A DNA stretch of 64,000 bases, taken from NCBI RefSeq assembly GCF_011075055.1, contig NC_058154.1, forward strand, positions 3,906,001 to 3,970,000. Direction: 5' to 3'. This DNA is from Mangifera indica (lineage: Eukaryota > Streptophyta > Magnoliopsida > Sapindales > Anacardiaceae). Position 1 is the stretch's first letter, and the number at the start of each line of letters is the position of its first letter. The notes under the pieces are model-generated. The model searched no databases, was not told where the DNA came from, and worked only from the letters and a program-made list of their open reading frames with translations. This document shows, piece after piece, positions 49,016-60,353 of this stretch. Made by a program: the position numbers and the translations under genes.

Positions 49016-51850
49016 CTAACTTCACATTAAGTTGATAAATCTTTTATTTTTTTTCTACAACAAGTACAATAAAAGTCTTGATAATGTCTAATCATACAAC
49101 AGGAGTAAACGTCTTATCGTAGTTAATTCCAAATTGTTGCACATAGCTTTTTATGACTAATCTTGCTTTGTGCTTTTGAATTGTGCCATCAAAATTGAAC
49201 TTTTTCTTGTAGACTCACTTTACTCCAATAATCCCTTTTTTTAAAGGATGATTCACCAGTTCCCAAGTATTATATTTCTCGATCATCTTAACTTCTTCGT
49301 ACATGGCTTTCACTATACTTCCTACTTTGAAGCTATCACAAAATCTTTTAGTTTCATGCCAATAAGAGATTTGACTTTCTATAATGATGTTTTAAGAGAA
49401 GATTCTTTATGTTGACATATAAGAATGTGGTTGAGCTCATCTGATTCTTATTCTTAAGTTGAAGCTATTGGTCAAGTTAAGATAGTGATAATTCCTTTCT
49501 TAGCTTTTCTTTATCCCAATTCCATGTAACATCTTCATCAGACTTTACATCTCAATTGATAATCAGTTTCTTATATTTTAGGCTATAAACTCTGAACCTT
49601 TTCGATTAAGTGTTGTAACCTAAAAAAATCTTCTTTTTTTTTTTCTGTTTTTTCATCTAGCTACTCATTTTCTCATCTAGTACATGAACATAGAATATAC
49701 AACTAAAAATTTTGAGATGATTCACTGATGGCTTGTGTTCACTTTATGTTTCCATCATGTTTTGTTTTTAATAAGTAAGTTGTAATGTAAACTAATTCAA
49801 CCCATAAAAAGTTAGGAATACTATTTATTTTTTAACATAGCTCTAGTCATCTCCATTATTGTTCTTCCTCTCGAACACTCCATTTAATTCTGAAACATAT
49901 CCAACTGTCAATTGATGTTCAACTCCTTCACCCTATGAGAATTTGTCAAAATTTCTAAAGGTGCATTCCTTGCCACCATCATTCCTTAATATCTTTATGT
50001 AGTGACCATTCTTTTCTTAAAATGGTTTTTGAATTTTTCGAATACTTCAAAAACTTGTGACCTTCACAAATAAAGTAGATCTGTGTCATTTTAGAGTAGT
50101 CATCAATGAACAAAATGAAACACTTGTTTCTACTATGAGTAGAAGTTCTCATTGGATCGCATATGTTTGTATGCCCAATAAGTTGGTTGTTCTTCATGCT
50201 TTCCTTGAAGGAAATTATTAACATTGTTATTTGCAAGTAGACATCTTTCATTTACACCATCCTTTTTTTGAATATCAGGTAAATTTTTTACCATGTTCTT
50301 CCAATTGTAAATATTTAATCCAAGTGAAATTAACAAAATCCTTGATGCCACAACCATGACTCATCATGTTGTGCCTTCACAATTGTTTCACATGCATATT
50401 TCCATTGGTTAGGAAAGTTTCATTGCTTTATCTTCACTACTACAATCACTAGAATTTTATTATTTTTGTCATAAATGGTGTATGTATCTCCTTTAAAGTG
50501 AAGGGAGTGCCTGTTTTGGGTAATCTTGCCCACACTGAGTAAATTATGTTTTATGCTAGGAACTAGTAGACATTCTAGATGAATTTCATACATTTATTTG
50601 TTTCTACGGAAATTTTCTTTCCCTTTTGCTTCCATTAATGCTTTGTTGCCCAATCTGACTTGCGATTTGATTTATGTATTTATCATAAAAAATACTTCTA
50701 TCACCAGTCATATGATTGTTGCAATTGTTGTCAATAAGCCACTTATTTTTCTTTACATTGTATATCAATTGACCATCATAGAAAAGTGTTCCATTTGCTT
50801 CCTTATTTTTAGAGTAATTAGTTTAATGTTTTGCTTTGAAGGGGCAATCTTGTTCTTCATGCCCAAATTTCTGGTAATTTCAAACAATTTGGCTTTCCTC
50901 TCAACCAATAATCTTTCTCTAAATGGCACGTTCTTTTACAAATGCCACACATTACATATTTTCTATTATCTATATTTTAGAACTCTCTTCTCTTGAAAAA
51001 TTTTCATTTGTTTTCTTCCTCTTAGGTTTTGACTTTTGGGAGTGCATATTAAACTTAGGCTGAAAAACACTCTCTAACGAACCCTTATTTCTATGACTAA
51101 TGCTTTTTTCAAAAGTCTCCAAATAACCCATTAATTCTATCACTAATAATTTAGAGTTACTATTGCATAGCAAAAAAAAAAAATAATAGAGTTACTATTG
51201 AATCATATTTTTCAATGACAATAATCAACATTTTCTCTATAATTTTTTATTCAGAAATCTTTTTTTCATAGACGCTTAACTGATTTACTAATTCTTTCAA
51301 TCTAAAATAGTAAATATTTGCAATTTCAAACTCATTCATTTTAATATTTTCGAAATCTCTTTTAAGAATTTGTAATTTTGAAGAGCATACTTTTTTGCTA
51401 CCATGAAACTCCTCTTATAAGATATCGTAAGTTTCTTTGCCACTAGAAGCTCTACTAATTTTGTGAAATACATCATTTGATAGCGTTTGCTGCAAAATGA
51501 ATAAAGCCCTTGAATCTTTCATCCGATTATTCTCCAATGCCTTTTGTTTAGCTTTAGAAGAGCTAAATGTCTCTTCCAAAATATTGAACCCAAATTTGAC
51601 TATATCCCATCATCTTATTGCACTAATAATCACATTTTTCACCAATGAATATTGGCATTAGGACAGGGATGAGTTACTTATATCAATCATAATAAGAGAT
51701 GCCCAAGAGTAACTAAACCTAGAAAAGTAGCAAGTATAGGTGTGATTTAATATACATTAGGAAAGTTTTCAGGAGAGACTAGTGGAGATAAACCTCCTTA
51801 AAAACAAATTTCCTTCTATAGAACTTTTAAATTTGCATATAATTATATAA
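49016..51850 (-). pseudogene. Copia gag-pol, 5' piece (gag, protease, integrase, start of RT)
   Basis: On the minus strand: gag with a decayed CCHC knuckle near 50880-50850 (KFGHEEQDCP), a protease-side block near 50755 (CNNHMTGDRSIF), integrase at 50250-49980 (SRNKCFILFIDDYSKMTQIYF) and the RT start up to 49016. Stops and shifts are frequent. Confidence 0.8.
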
Positions 51851-51888
51851 ATAAGCATTCATTGTTATAAATCAGACTTTGATACCAT

Positions 51889-52186
51889 TGTTAGAAAAAA
51901 ATAGGATAAAAATTTTGTATTTCAAAGTTTATAGTAATAGAAATTTTTATTAACTCAAATAGAGTATGGGAGCTTGATTACTCCTCCAAGTACTCTCAAA
52001 TTAGAGGAGAAATCTTTGATTTTGGAAGTGTAAAAAATGAGAAAGGAATTAATACTGTTTGCCATCAAATTAAAAAATAATTTTTTTAGATCTTTTCAAT
52101 TCCTACAGTTTTTCTTTTGTTTTGTCTTCTCTTGACACATGGCAATGCTATCTTCTTGTTCTTAAAATTTACATCGTAGTTTAATA
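51889..52186 (-). repeat. 5' LTR of the 45-52 kb copia
   Basis: Homologue of 45096-45398. It begins on + at tgttagaaaa directly after the primer-site complement gataccat at 51881-51888. Confidence 0.8.
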
Positions 52187-52488
52187 TAAACAAACTTCAT
52201 TTGATCACCAAGCAAAGCATAATATTGGATTAATTAGATGCTTAATTACTTTCTACCTGTTTAATTATCATGCTTAATTACGATGAAGCCATATGATCAT
52301 TTGTTTAGACAATAAGTATATAATAATATCCTCATAAAAGAAGACCAGCAAACCGTCACATAATTAAGCTGTAAATTATTATTAATCAACAAGACGAAGA
52401 AATGGCACAACAATTAACATCACAGCAATGCATAATATTCCTCAAACTCTCTCTCTTAGCGATCTGCATAATCACTTACTTTGATATC
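52187..52488. other. Intergenic, 3' side of the ATL-like gene
   Basis: Non-coding AT-rich DNA, probably including the 3' untranslated region of the minus-strand gene. Confidence 0.4.
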
Positions 52489-52815
52489 TCACACTGATTG
52501 ATGCTGCAACTTGGAACCAGTTTCAAGATGATCCTGAAACTGGACAACTGGGAGATTTCTCGGAAACACTTGCTCCAGTGAGCAATGCTCTGTGCTATGA
52601 TCACCTCCATTATAAAGCTTCTTCATATAAAGAGAAAACAGTAAAACGAAAAGAAATATTATAAAAAGGAGAACAAATATCAGCATCATAATCTCACCAT
52701 GTAGAGCAAAGTTGGGGTCATCAGAAAAGAGAAGCTCATCTTTCTGATCATGGCCAGAACTATTTCCAGGCGACATGGAAGCTGCTGCAAATGAAGAACT
52801 ACTACTAGTAGCCAT
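52489..52815 (-). CDS. Single-pass membrane protein, ATL-like N-terminal half without RING
   Basis: One exon of 108 residues with ATG at 52815 and TGA at 52489-52491. A Ser/Ala-rich N terminus is followed by one strong membrane segment at about residues 41-64 (EIMMLIFVLLFIIFLFVLLF then SLYMKK). After it comes PRNLPVVQFQDH, close to the region of ATL ubiquitin ligases between membrane helix and RING-H2 domain (usually ...LPVVVF). No RING cysteines follow; the protein ends after KLQHQSV. It may be a truncated ATL paralogue or an independent small membrane protein. Nothing in the sequence shows a partner or regulation. Confidence 0.6.
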   Translation of the reverse strand: MATSSSSSFAAASMSPGNSSGHDQKDELLFSDDPNFALHGEIMMLIFVLLFIIFLFVLLFSLYMKKLYNGGDHSTEHCSLEQVFPRNLPVVQFQDHLETGSKLQHQSV

Positions 52816-53217
52816 GTTAAAAAGAGCTGAAGCTTCAGATGATTTTCACATTAATAATACACATCAGAAACTTGACACAAGAAGTGATAAATTCAGAACC
52901 AATAATGCTAAAGACAAAAAGTACAAAATGGAGGCTTGTGATTAAAAGAAATAGTGCCAAAAATTTGCGTAGAAGCGTGCGATCTTTGACATGTTCTATC
53001 CACTGCTGGACAAGCATCAAAGGGCAGCTGTGAGTTTTTTGGTCGATTGATGATACAAATAAAAGCAAGAATGTCATTTTCTTGTGACGACAATGAATGA
53101 TTTCTGTCCATTTTCTCTAAGCAGATATTTTCAGGAAGGAAATGTAGTTTCCTCTTTTTAGGGTGAATTCGAGTTAATTAAATGAATTTATAATATTCAA
53201 TTCTAAGTAGGATTCAA
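52816..53217. other. Intergenic, upstream of the ATL-like gene
   Basis: Contains the likely promoter on the minus strand. Overlapping ORFs on both strands (52835-53111) have no recognisable features. Confidence 0.4.
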
Positions 53218-53226
53218 TATTATAAA

Positions 53227-54051
53227 GGCCAAATGACTATTTCTTTCCAAGGTTTGGTGCAAATCTAACTTTTTATTCATTAATTATCGAAAATCTAAAT
53301 ACTCATCCATCTATTAAATTTACTGTTATTGTCAAGGGTAAAATTGTTATTTATAAAAATATTTAAAAAAACTAAAAATTGATCATAATTTTTCTTATAT
53401 TTAAATATCTAAAGTTTGAAAAATATAGATTTTCTCTTAGGGTTTTTGCAGCCACTGTTGGCAACGGTTGGAGATGGTGACAACCACGCTATCTCTCCCT
53501 CCATGCTTCTCTCTCAATATCGTTTCATTCTCGACCATCAACTACTGACAAAAGTGGTTGATGAAGACACGACTTCGTCTTCAAACAAAGATGACAATTC
53601 ATCTTCGTCTCAAATGATGACGACAAATCCTCATCATCTCTCAGACGATTGAAGATGAATCATCATCTTCATTAGGATTAGCAAAAGCGTCATTATCGAT
53701 TGGTTTAGTTAGATGGTGATGGCCAGGGATAGACCAAGATGGAGAAAGAAGTTGGGAGGGGGAAAGAAATCGATCGTCGTCATCTTTGACTGCTAATAGT
53801 GGTGGTTGGAAAACCCTAAGGGGAAAATATTCATTTTTCAAACTTTAGGTAGGGAAAATTTGTTAGAAAACTAAACTCAGTGTGGAAAATGTGATAAATT
53901 TTTAGTTTTTTTAAATAGTTTAGTAAATAGCAGTTTACCTCCAACTGCAATAATAAAATTTAACAAACGAATAGGAATTTAGATTTTCGATAATTAACGA
54001 GTGAAAAGTTGAGTTTGTATCATACTTTTAGTGGGAAATTATCATTTGGCC
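53227..54051. mobile_element. Non-autonomous Mutator-type element 1 (825 bp)
   Basis: It starts ggccaaatgactatttc and its complement end starts ggccaaatgataatttcc. The inverted ends pair for about 90 bp (shared attaattatcgaaaatctaaa). A perfect 9-bp duplication tattataaa lies at 53218-53226 and 54052-54060. The centre has gacgaagat-rich imperfect palindromes; ORFs inside are artefacts. Confidence 0.88.
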
Positions 54052-54091
54052 TATTATAAAATAGTTATAAATAATATCACAATGGAGATAA

Positions 54092-54946
54092 GGCCAAAGG
54101 ACTATTTCCCACCCAAAGTTTAATGCAAAAACAAATGCACATTTATGGGGTTTCAAAAACTCAATCAACCACCCATGGGTTAACTTCTGTTAAAAGTTTT
54201 TATTAGAGAAAAGGGTAAAATCATTATTTCATTACAAAACCCTAAAAATTTATATCATTTTCTCATTAGTTTGAAAAACTAACAAATTTTCTCAAGATTA
54301 AGTTTTAAAAAATTCACTTTTTTCCTCAGGGTTTTTTCTTCCTTCTTCAGTGACCGAAAATCATTCCCACCGTCGGTCAACCTGTCCACCATCTTCTTCT
54401 GTTATCGTCAACTTTCCCACTGGAGCAATTTTGTTAGACGAAGATGAACCATCTTCGTTCAACCAACTAATTCACATCAAATTAACCTTTTGATGCTAAT
54501 CCATATAGATCTGGATCGTTCTTCGACCACAAACGTGATGAAGATAGTGGGAAGGAATGCATTTGTCGACCGATGAATCTAGATGAGTTTTTGTGTTCAT
54601 GACCGAAGAACAGTGGTAGGGTCATTGTCTAGGATGTGGGAGGGAGTGTTAATAGATGAGAGATTAGTCAGAGAATGTTGTCAAAAAAGGAAGGGAAGAA
54701 ATAAAACCCTAAAGAAAAAAAGTAACCTTTCAAGCTTTTGGATAAAAAAAATTATTAGTTTTTAAATTATAAAAAAAATAAGATAAAATTTTATTTTTTT
54801 AATATTATTGATTAAATAATAATTTTATTCCTATAATTGATAACAAATTTTAATAGAAGCTATGGGATGGGTTAATTTTTGAATTAAATTTTACGGTGGA
54901 TATTAGTCTTTCTATTAAATGTTAGGTGAAAATTAATCATTTCGCC
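54092..54946. mobile_element. Non-autonomous Mutator-type element 2 (855 bp)
   Basis: Ends ggccaaaggactatttccc and, on the complement, ggcgaaatgattaatttt. Flanks tggagataa (54083-54091) and ttcagataa (54947-54955) match 7 of 9. Same internal plan as element 1 only 40 bp away. Confidence 0.78.
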
Positions 54947-54955
54947 TTCAGATAA

Positions 54956-55313
54956 ACACTGTTGAGCAGATTGGTCGGATCCACCAACTTGCGGTGTCTA
55001 CCTCTACAGTGTCGGTAAGGGCTGGCAGACAAGTGGGAGTGACAGGTGCAAAAAGCAGTGGCCGCTTCATATAGGCGCTGAGCTTTGGCAGATTCCATAC
55101 GGAAGCTGAAGAAGACGTGACTTCACACAAACATACAGTACTGGCACCGAAAATGATGTCCACTTTCAAATAAATACAATTTAGTACATTTCTATTATTG
55201 ATTTTTTGCGTTGGAGAAGGGGCCAGATGGGCCTGGGAATCGACGAAGGGCAGTGGCAGAGTCGGAAATAATATTAAAGGGTAAATGTTATAATAAAATA
55301 AATATATTTTAAA
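54956..55313. other. Exon-like unique spacer between two Mutator-type elements
   Basis: More GC-rich than its surroundings, open on - for 73 codons (55169-54948) and nearly open on + (aaacactgttgag onward, with one stop). I recognise no family on either strand. It may be a remnant of a host gene. Confidence 0.3.
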
Positions 55314-55322
55314 TTAAAATAA

Positions 55323-56163
55323 AATCAATAGATTATTTTTCACATAAATTATATTGCTTGTTTAAATTTTTTTATTTACTTATTTATAAATAATTAAAAT
55401 TAATAATTTTAAAGATAAAATTATTATTTTATCAGTAATATTAAAAATAACTTAAAATTTAATCTCATTTTCTTTCCAAAACCCTTAAAACCTAATCATT
55501 TTCTCTTAAACCAAGTTTTAAAAAATTATATTTCTCTCATAAGATTTAATTTTCAATTCTCAACTCCAAATCTGATACCATCATCGGTGACGAAACTTCC
55601 TCAATGCATCACCATGCTCTAGTGGTCTCTCTCCCCTCCTCTAGAACATTGGTTGACGCAAATCTAACGTAAAAAGACACAGAGCTTCATCAGGAGACGA
55701 AGCTTTTTGTCTTCCTAGAGCGAGACGTCTAGGAAGACAATCGTCTTCCTAGACGAAGATGAGGTATTTGTCTTTTCGTTTGGGAAGACAAAGAACTTCA
55801 ACTTCCGACGAAGCTCTTTGTCTTTCTAGACCAAATTTATCTCAGTTAGCATTCTAAAGGAGGGGAGAGAGACTGTCGGAGTATGATGATACAATGGAGA
55901 AGCTTTGTCATCAGCAATAGCGTCAAATTTGGCGTTAGAGATTGAAAAATAAACCCTAGGGAGAGGGAATGCCATTTTTTAAAACTTAGTCTAGGGAGAA
56001 ATTGTTAGTTTTTAGGGTTTAGGGGGCAAAAAAAGATAAAATTTTAAAAGGTTAGGGTCTAGTTAATTTTAACTGTCTATGAGTGAGTAAATGAGATTTT
56101 CAAAGTTAATTGAAAGAAATTTGAAAAAACAACATACTTTGGGTAGGAATAAATCTTTTGGCC
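55323..56163. mobile_element. Non-autonomous Mutator-type element 3 (841 bp)
   Basis: The right end, on the complement, starts ggccaaaagatttattccta. The left end has decayed to aatcaatagattatttttca but aligns with it. A perfect 9-bp duplication ttaaaataa lies at 55314-55322 and 56164-56172. Confidence 0.78.
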
Positions 56164-56319
56164 TTAAAATAAACACAAATATTTATATTAATATATATAA
56201 TGTGGCTCACAAATATTAAGATAAATATTTATTTAATGTTGTGGAGAAATGGGTAAACAAGTAAGAAACACAAATGACTCTTCCTCGCATATTTTGTCTC
56301 TATCACTTATTTATAGTAT

Positions 56320-56745
56320 TAGATTTGAGTCAAGCTAAACTCGAGCTCGACATAATTTGAAGAAAGTTAAACTTGAGCTTGAACTGACCAAACTTTCGTT
56401 AAAGTTGTTTAAGTTCGGCTTGAAAGGAAAGGAGCTCAAATTGAACCAAGTCAAATTTTAAGCTCAATTCAATACTATAATGAAGCAAAAAATGACTAAA
56501 ATTACGTTTTTTTGATACATATTGGTCAAAACGATATTGTTTTAATTTATTTATATCAATTTTTTCAAGTTTGTGAGTTTAGTGAGTCAAATACCCCTTA
56601 AACTTGAACTCAAGTTCAAACTAAAAAATTTTCAAACTTGAACTTGAATTCTAACTCGAATTTATTTGAATTGAACTTGTTTTAGGTTTGTTCAAATCAA
56701 ACTCATTTTCAAGTTTAAAACAAACTCGACTCAAATTCAACTATA
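56320..56745. repeat. TCGAGCT/TTGAGCTTGAA-rich degenerate repeat
   Basis: Dense variants of actcgagctcg, aacttgagcttgaa and caaacttgaacttgaa over about 420 bp. Similar in style to the repeat at 14385-14970. No coding capacity. Confidence 0.65.
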
Positions 56746-58211
56746 CTTGTTTATTTATTCAAACATTGAAAATACACTTGATAGCATAATATATCATATA
56801 TATAATATAAGGTGCTAAAATGGTATGTGAGTGTATATATATTATATATAATTGATTTTTTTAATGAGTCAAAGGGGGGTCAAGTAACCCCGCTTGACCC
56901 CCCGTCCGTCTGCCCTTAATGACGGGAGATAAATTGCCGACAACTTAGTCTTTAGGATCAGTTAAGGTAAATTCAATCAGAGTTAACTCATATTGAATTA
57001 ATAACTCAAGATCGATTTGTTTCTTTATTTGATAATATTGTTTATTTCATTAGTAATATTATTTATTTTACGGATAATCTTTTAATATACCATCCTAATT
57101 TAGACGAGTTTGAATAAACATAATTACTTTGATTTGAGCTCAGCCGGAGTTTAAACTTACATCAAATTGAATTTAACCTAAGACCTTTAACAGAAAATTG
57201 AGCAAAAATAAAATTTGGGTCTGCGAGCACATTTGCAAATACAAACAATAGGAAACTCAACTTGAGCTTCAAGTTACATACAAGTGGTGGTACCTGGCAA
57301 CTAGCAGGGATTATGATCGTAAAAGCAGCGGTCTTTGTAAGCAATTGTGCATACTTGCCCGACTTGCAATTGAATCTGCATAATTCCCGGTCAGTTCTCT
57401 TCTAATGAATATGGTTCTTCTGACTCCGCAATTATTGTTAAATTTTGCACATGGCTTCACTGTCTCAGTCTATTATGGAAACCAGAGTTTATCAATTAAG
57501 AGGGTATTTGAGAAAGTAAAATATGCGAGTGAATGCTATTAGGTAGTGAAAACTCCTTTTTAGCATAAGAATATTACATGTATATATATTTTATATATAA
57601 TTTAAATATAAAAATAATATATTATTATATGATTATATGTTCTTTTATCTATAATTTAATATTATTTAATTATATTATAACAAATCATCCGTATGTTTAA
57701 ATTATATATAAAAAACTAATGTTAAATCAACTCGTAACTCGAGAAAGTTTCAGATAGAATACAATCTATTTTGAAAGCCACAAATAAAAAATTAATGGTT
57801 CAAATGACCTCTACCGTCTATCTAATATTAAATAACAATTTTTTAGTATCTTTTAATCAAATCACAATCTTAATAATTATAATAAAAATAAATTATTTTC
57901 TTGCTAAATTAGGGTCACAGCGGCACCTATCAAGCTACGTACTTCTGTATTTTACAAAAACAATTATGTATATGATCTTAACGTCTACTAGTAGTACAAA
58001 TTCCTAATAATCGTTCTAGCGTTTTAATACAACTTTCGGTATTTCCAATTGAGCCACATTAAAAAAACGACTCTTTATTCTTTTTTATTTGTCTTTTCAT
58101 AGTCTTACACTTGATTCTACAACGGTTCAGATGTTAATTGGAAATGTCATTTTTAATTGCAAATACGTCGACAGAATCAGTACATATTCTCTAGATGTGA
58201 TTCCTTTTTTG
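56746..58211. other. Intergenic, upstream of the Nudix gene
   Basis: AT-rich; no gene supported. A short C/G-rich stretch lies at 56873-56920. ORFs here are short and unrecognised. Confidence 0.5.
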
Positions 58212-58240
58212 TATATATATATATATATATATAAAATAAG
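58212..58240 (+). promoter_or_regulatory. Candidate TATA region of the Nudix gene
   Basis: A (TA) run ends in tataaaataag about 40-60 bases before the ATG at 58280. Position fits a TATA box with a short leader, but the run is also a microsatellite. Confidence 0.35.
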
Positions 58241-58279
58241 ATAGCTTGTGTTGTGCCATGAACAAGCATAAATACTAAG

Positions 58280-59490
58280 ATGGGATGCATTAAAGGGGAG
58301 AATTGTGGAAGCCAGACACTCCAAAAACTTGCAGAGCAGCTTTATAATTTCAAACCCCCAAGTGTACATGTCAATGCCAATGAAGAAGAGGCAGAGAGCA
58401 AGTACGGTGACATTAGTAATGGCTCAAATTTTGGAAACATGGATTCTTTGTTAGTGCCAAATGAGCATTGCTGTAGCTGTGTAAATTGGAAGGACAAGAG
58501 AGCAGCTGTGTTGATTTGCCTCTTCGAAGGCCAGGAAGGGGAGCTGCGAGTTATTCTGACAAAGAGATCTATGAAATTGTCTTCTTATCCAGGTAATGTC
58601 CAGTTATTGCTTTTAATGTTTCTGTCAAAAAAAAAAAAAACGGAGGCTGAGGCACCATTTCTTTTGGGGCAGGAGACGTAGCATTGCCAGGAGGAAAAAT
58701 GGAAGATGGAGATCAAGATGATTCCGCAACCGCACTAAGAGAAGCCATGGAAGAGATTGGATTAGATTCGGAATTGGTTAAAATTGTTGCCAATTTAGAG
58801 GCTTTTGATTCCCTGGTACTTTTTTTTTTCCAATTTTGTTTACTTTTTCGGTGTCCAAAATCTGAATTTATAAACGCAACTGATGCAGAACGAGCTTAAG
58901 GTTGTCCCTGTGATAGGTCTAATATCCAGGATAGAAGATTTCAATCCTGTTCTCAATTCCCATGAAGTTGACGCCATTTTTGACGCTCCACTGGAAATGT
59001 TTCTCAAGGTTATTTTATTTATTTTTCACTCTATTGGGTAATTAATTATTCTCCTTATCTTTTGAATCAAAGACTAAAATGAATTGTAACATCATGACAT
59101 CTTAGTTTAATACCCAGTTACAAATTAGGAATTTACAAACTGCTTGACCAATCTTTTGCTATCATCTCCAAATGATGCATATCCAATATATTTTGAGTGT
59201 TTTATGGATGCGAGTTTAACCTAAGGGAATCACAAAAACTGATAGTTGATTATTAATTTTTCCAGGCAGAAAATCATAGAATTGAAGAGAGGGAATGGAT
59301 TGGTTGGAAATATATTCTCCATTGTTTTGATTTCGAGTCTAAACAAGGGATTGCTTTTCACATATGTGGCTTGACTGCAAGCATTCTGATTAGAGCAGCC
59401 TCTGTTATCTACCAAAAGCCTCCGGATTTCAAGTATGAACATCTTCTTGACTTTCAAGAGTTGCAAAGAGCCTTGAATAGCCTGGCTTAA
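58280..59490 (+). CDS. Nudix hydrolase, CoA-diphosphatase type (NUDT15/NUDT22/NUDT11-like)
   Basis: Four exons, 58280-58592, 58673-58815, 58889-59008 and 59266-59490, with GT/AG introns, give 266 residues. The Nudix box is at about residues 111-135 (PGGKMEDGD, then TALREAMEEIGL); Glu in REAMEE are the metal ligands. The preceding KRAAVLICLFEG and RVILTKRSMKLSSYPG and the later VVPVIGLISR, DAPLEMFLK and EREWIGWKY match plant NUDT15/22/11, which hydrolyse CoA and its esters to phosphopantetheine products and 3',5'-ADP. Known NUDT15 and NUDT22 carry organelle targeting N termini; this one starts MGCIKGENCGSQTLQKLAEQ and shows no obvious transit peptide, so a cytosolic location is inferred. The start is the first ATG of the frame, close behind a TATA-like run. 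Confidence 0.93.
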
Positions 59491-60283
59491 TCACTTGATT
59501 GTATTATATTCAGCGGTGTAATTACAATGTAATATCTATAGGTCAAAAGTTTGGCTGCATTAGTTAAAACGGCAATTTAATTTCTCAAGAAATCCGTGGC
59601 TCTTTTTGTAACACTCTGACCAATGGGTCTGAGTTTGTGGGATGGTCATAGCATTTTTCCTGAGTTTGGAGAAATTATTATCTATTTCAACACATATTTT
59701 ATTACGATTTTATTTTTTAAATTTATTTGCCAGATATACTCAATATCTTTGATTTGCCTCAAAACGAGTACTAATAGAAATGAGTTTTGTGTGGGATGTT
59801 GTACTTTTCCTCTATTAATTAGTTTCTTAGAAACTTCTTTGATCCTTGACTTGGGACAACTTTGACAATTTTGATGCAGCCCGGAAATACATTGGTTAAT
59901 TCTAGAACAAGGCGCAATTTGATGATGATCAATCGAACTAACGCTTGAGATTGCATCATATTTCTGCTTGAAAAAATGTAAAACTTTTTTCCACAACAAA
60001 ATATCATACCAGAGACTGACCCAGCAGAGCAAATTCCTTACGCTTTCCAGATGGAAAATTGTCCAAAGCTGGCAGGCCATGAAGAAGTCCAAATACAAAT
60101 GGCACTAGTCACTTTGTACTTGACTGTCCTCGTGATAATATAATTATGTGAAAAGGCCGCTTCATAATCCTTTGATTTTCACACGTCCTTTCCAAAATAA
60201 TTTTCTAAATTAGCAGCTGATCAGACAAATAAGGTCAGTAATTGCTTTCTCACCTTTTCCTACACGCCAATCCACCAAACCAA
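59491..60283. other. Intergenic between the Nudix and AMT genes
   Basis: Holds the Nudix 3' end and the AMT promoter. A minus-strand ORF of 138 codons (60098-59682) is not recognised and its composition does not look coding. Confidence 0.5.
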
Positions 60284-60294
60284 TATATATTAAA
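60284..60294 (+). promoter_or_regulatory. Candidate TATA box of the AMT gene
   Basis: tatatattaaa lies 60 bases before the ATG at 60354, in otherwise mixed sequence. Confidence 0.4.
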
Positions 60295-60353
60295 GTTTCC
60301 ACAAACACAACTCTTTACAAAGATATTGGCTCAATAACTTAGAAGGTTGACCA

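Larger units (their letters stand above)
45096..52186 (-). mobile_element. Ty1/copia retrotransposon with a nested Ty3-type LTR
   Basis: Two LTRs of about 300 bp (45096-45398 and 51889-52186) flank gag-pol remnants on the minus strand. A primer site variant tggtatcaaagtc lies next to the right LTR, and a polypurine tract (caaggaggag) lies next to the left LTR. A 2.45-kb Ty3-type LTR at 46565-49015 is nested in its reverse transcriptase gene. Without the insert the element is about 4.6 kb, typical for copia. No matching target duplication was found. Confidence 0.8.

Noticed and set aside
53416..53841. ORFs on both strands with SSSNKDDNSS-type content
   Set aside because: They lie in the gacgaagat-rich centre of a Mutator-type element; the similar ORF on the opposite strand reflects its palindromic sequence.
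59682..60098. 138-codon minus-strand ORF between the Nudix and AMT genes
   Set aside because: No recognisable domain, composition like AT-rich noise, and it overlaps equal-quality ORFs in other frames.
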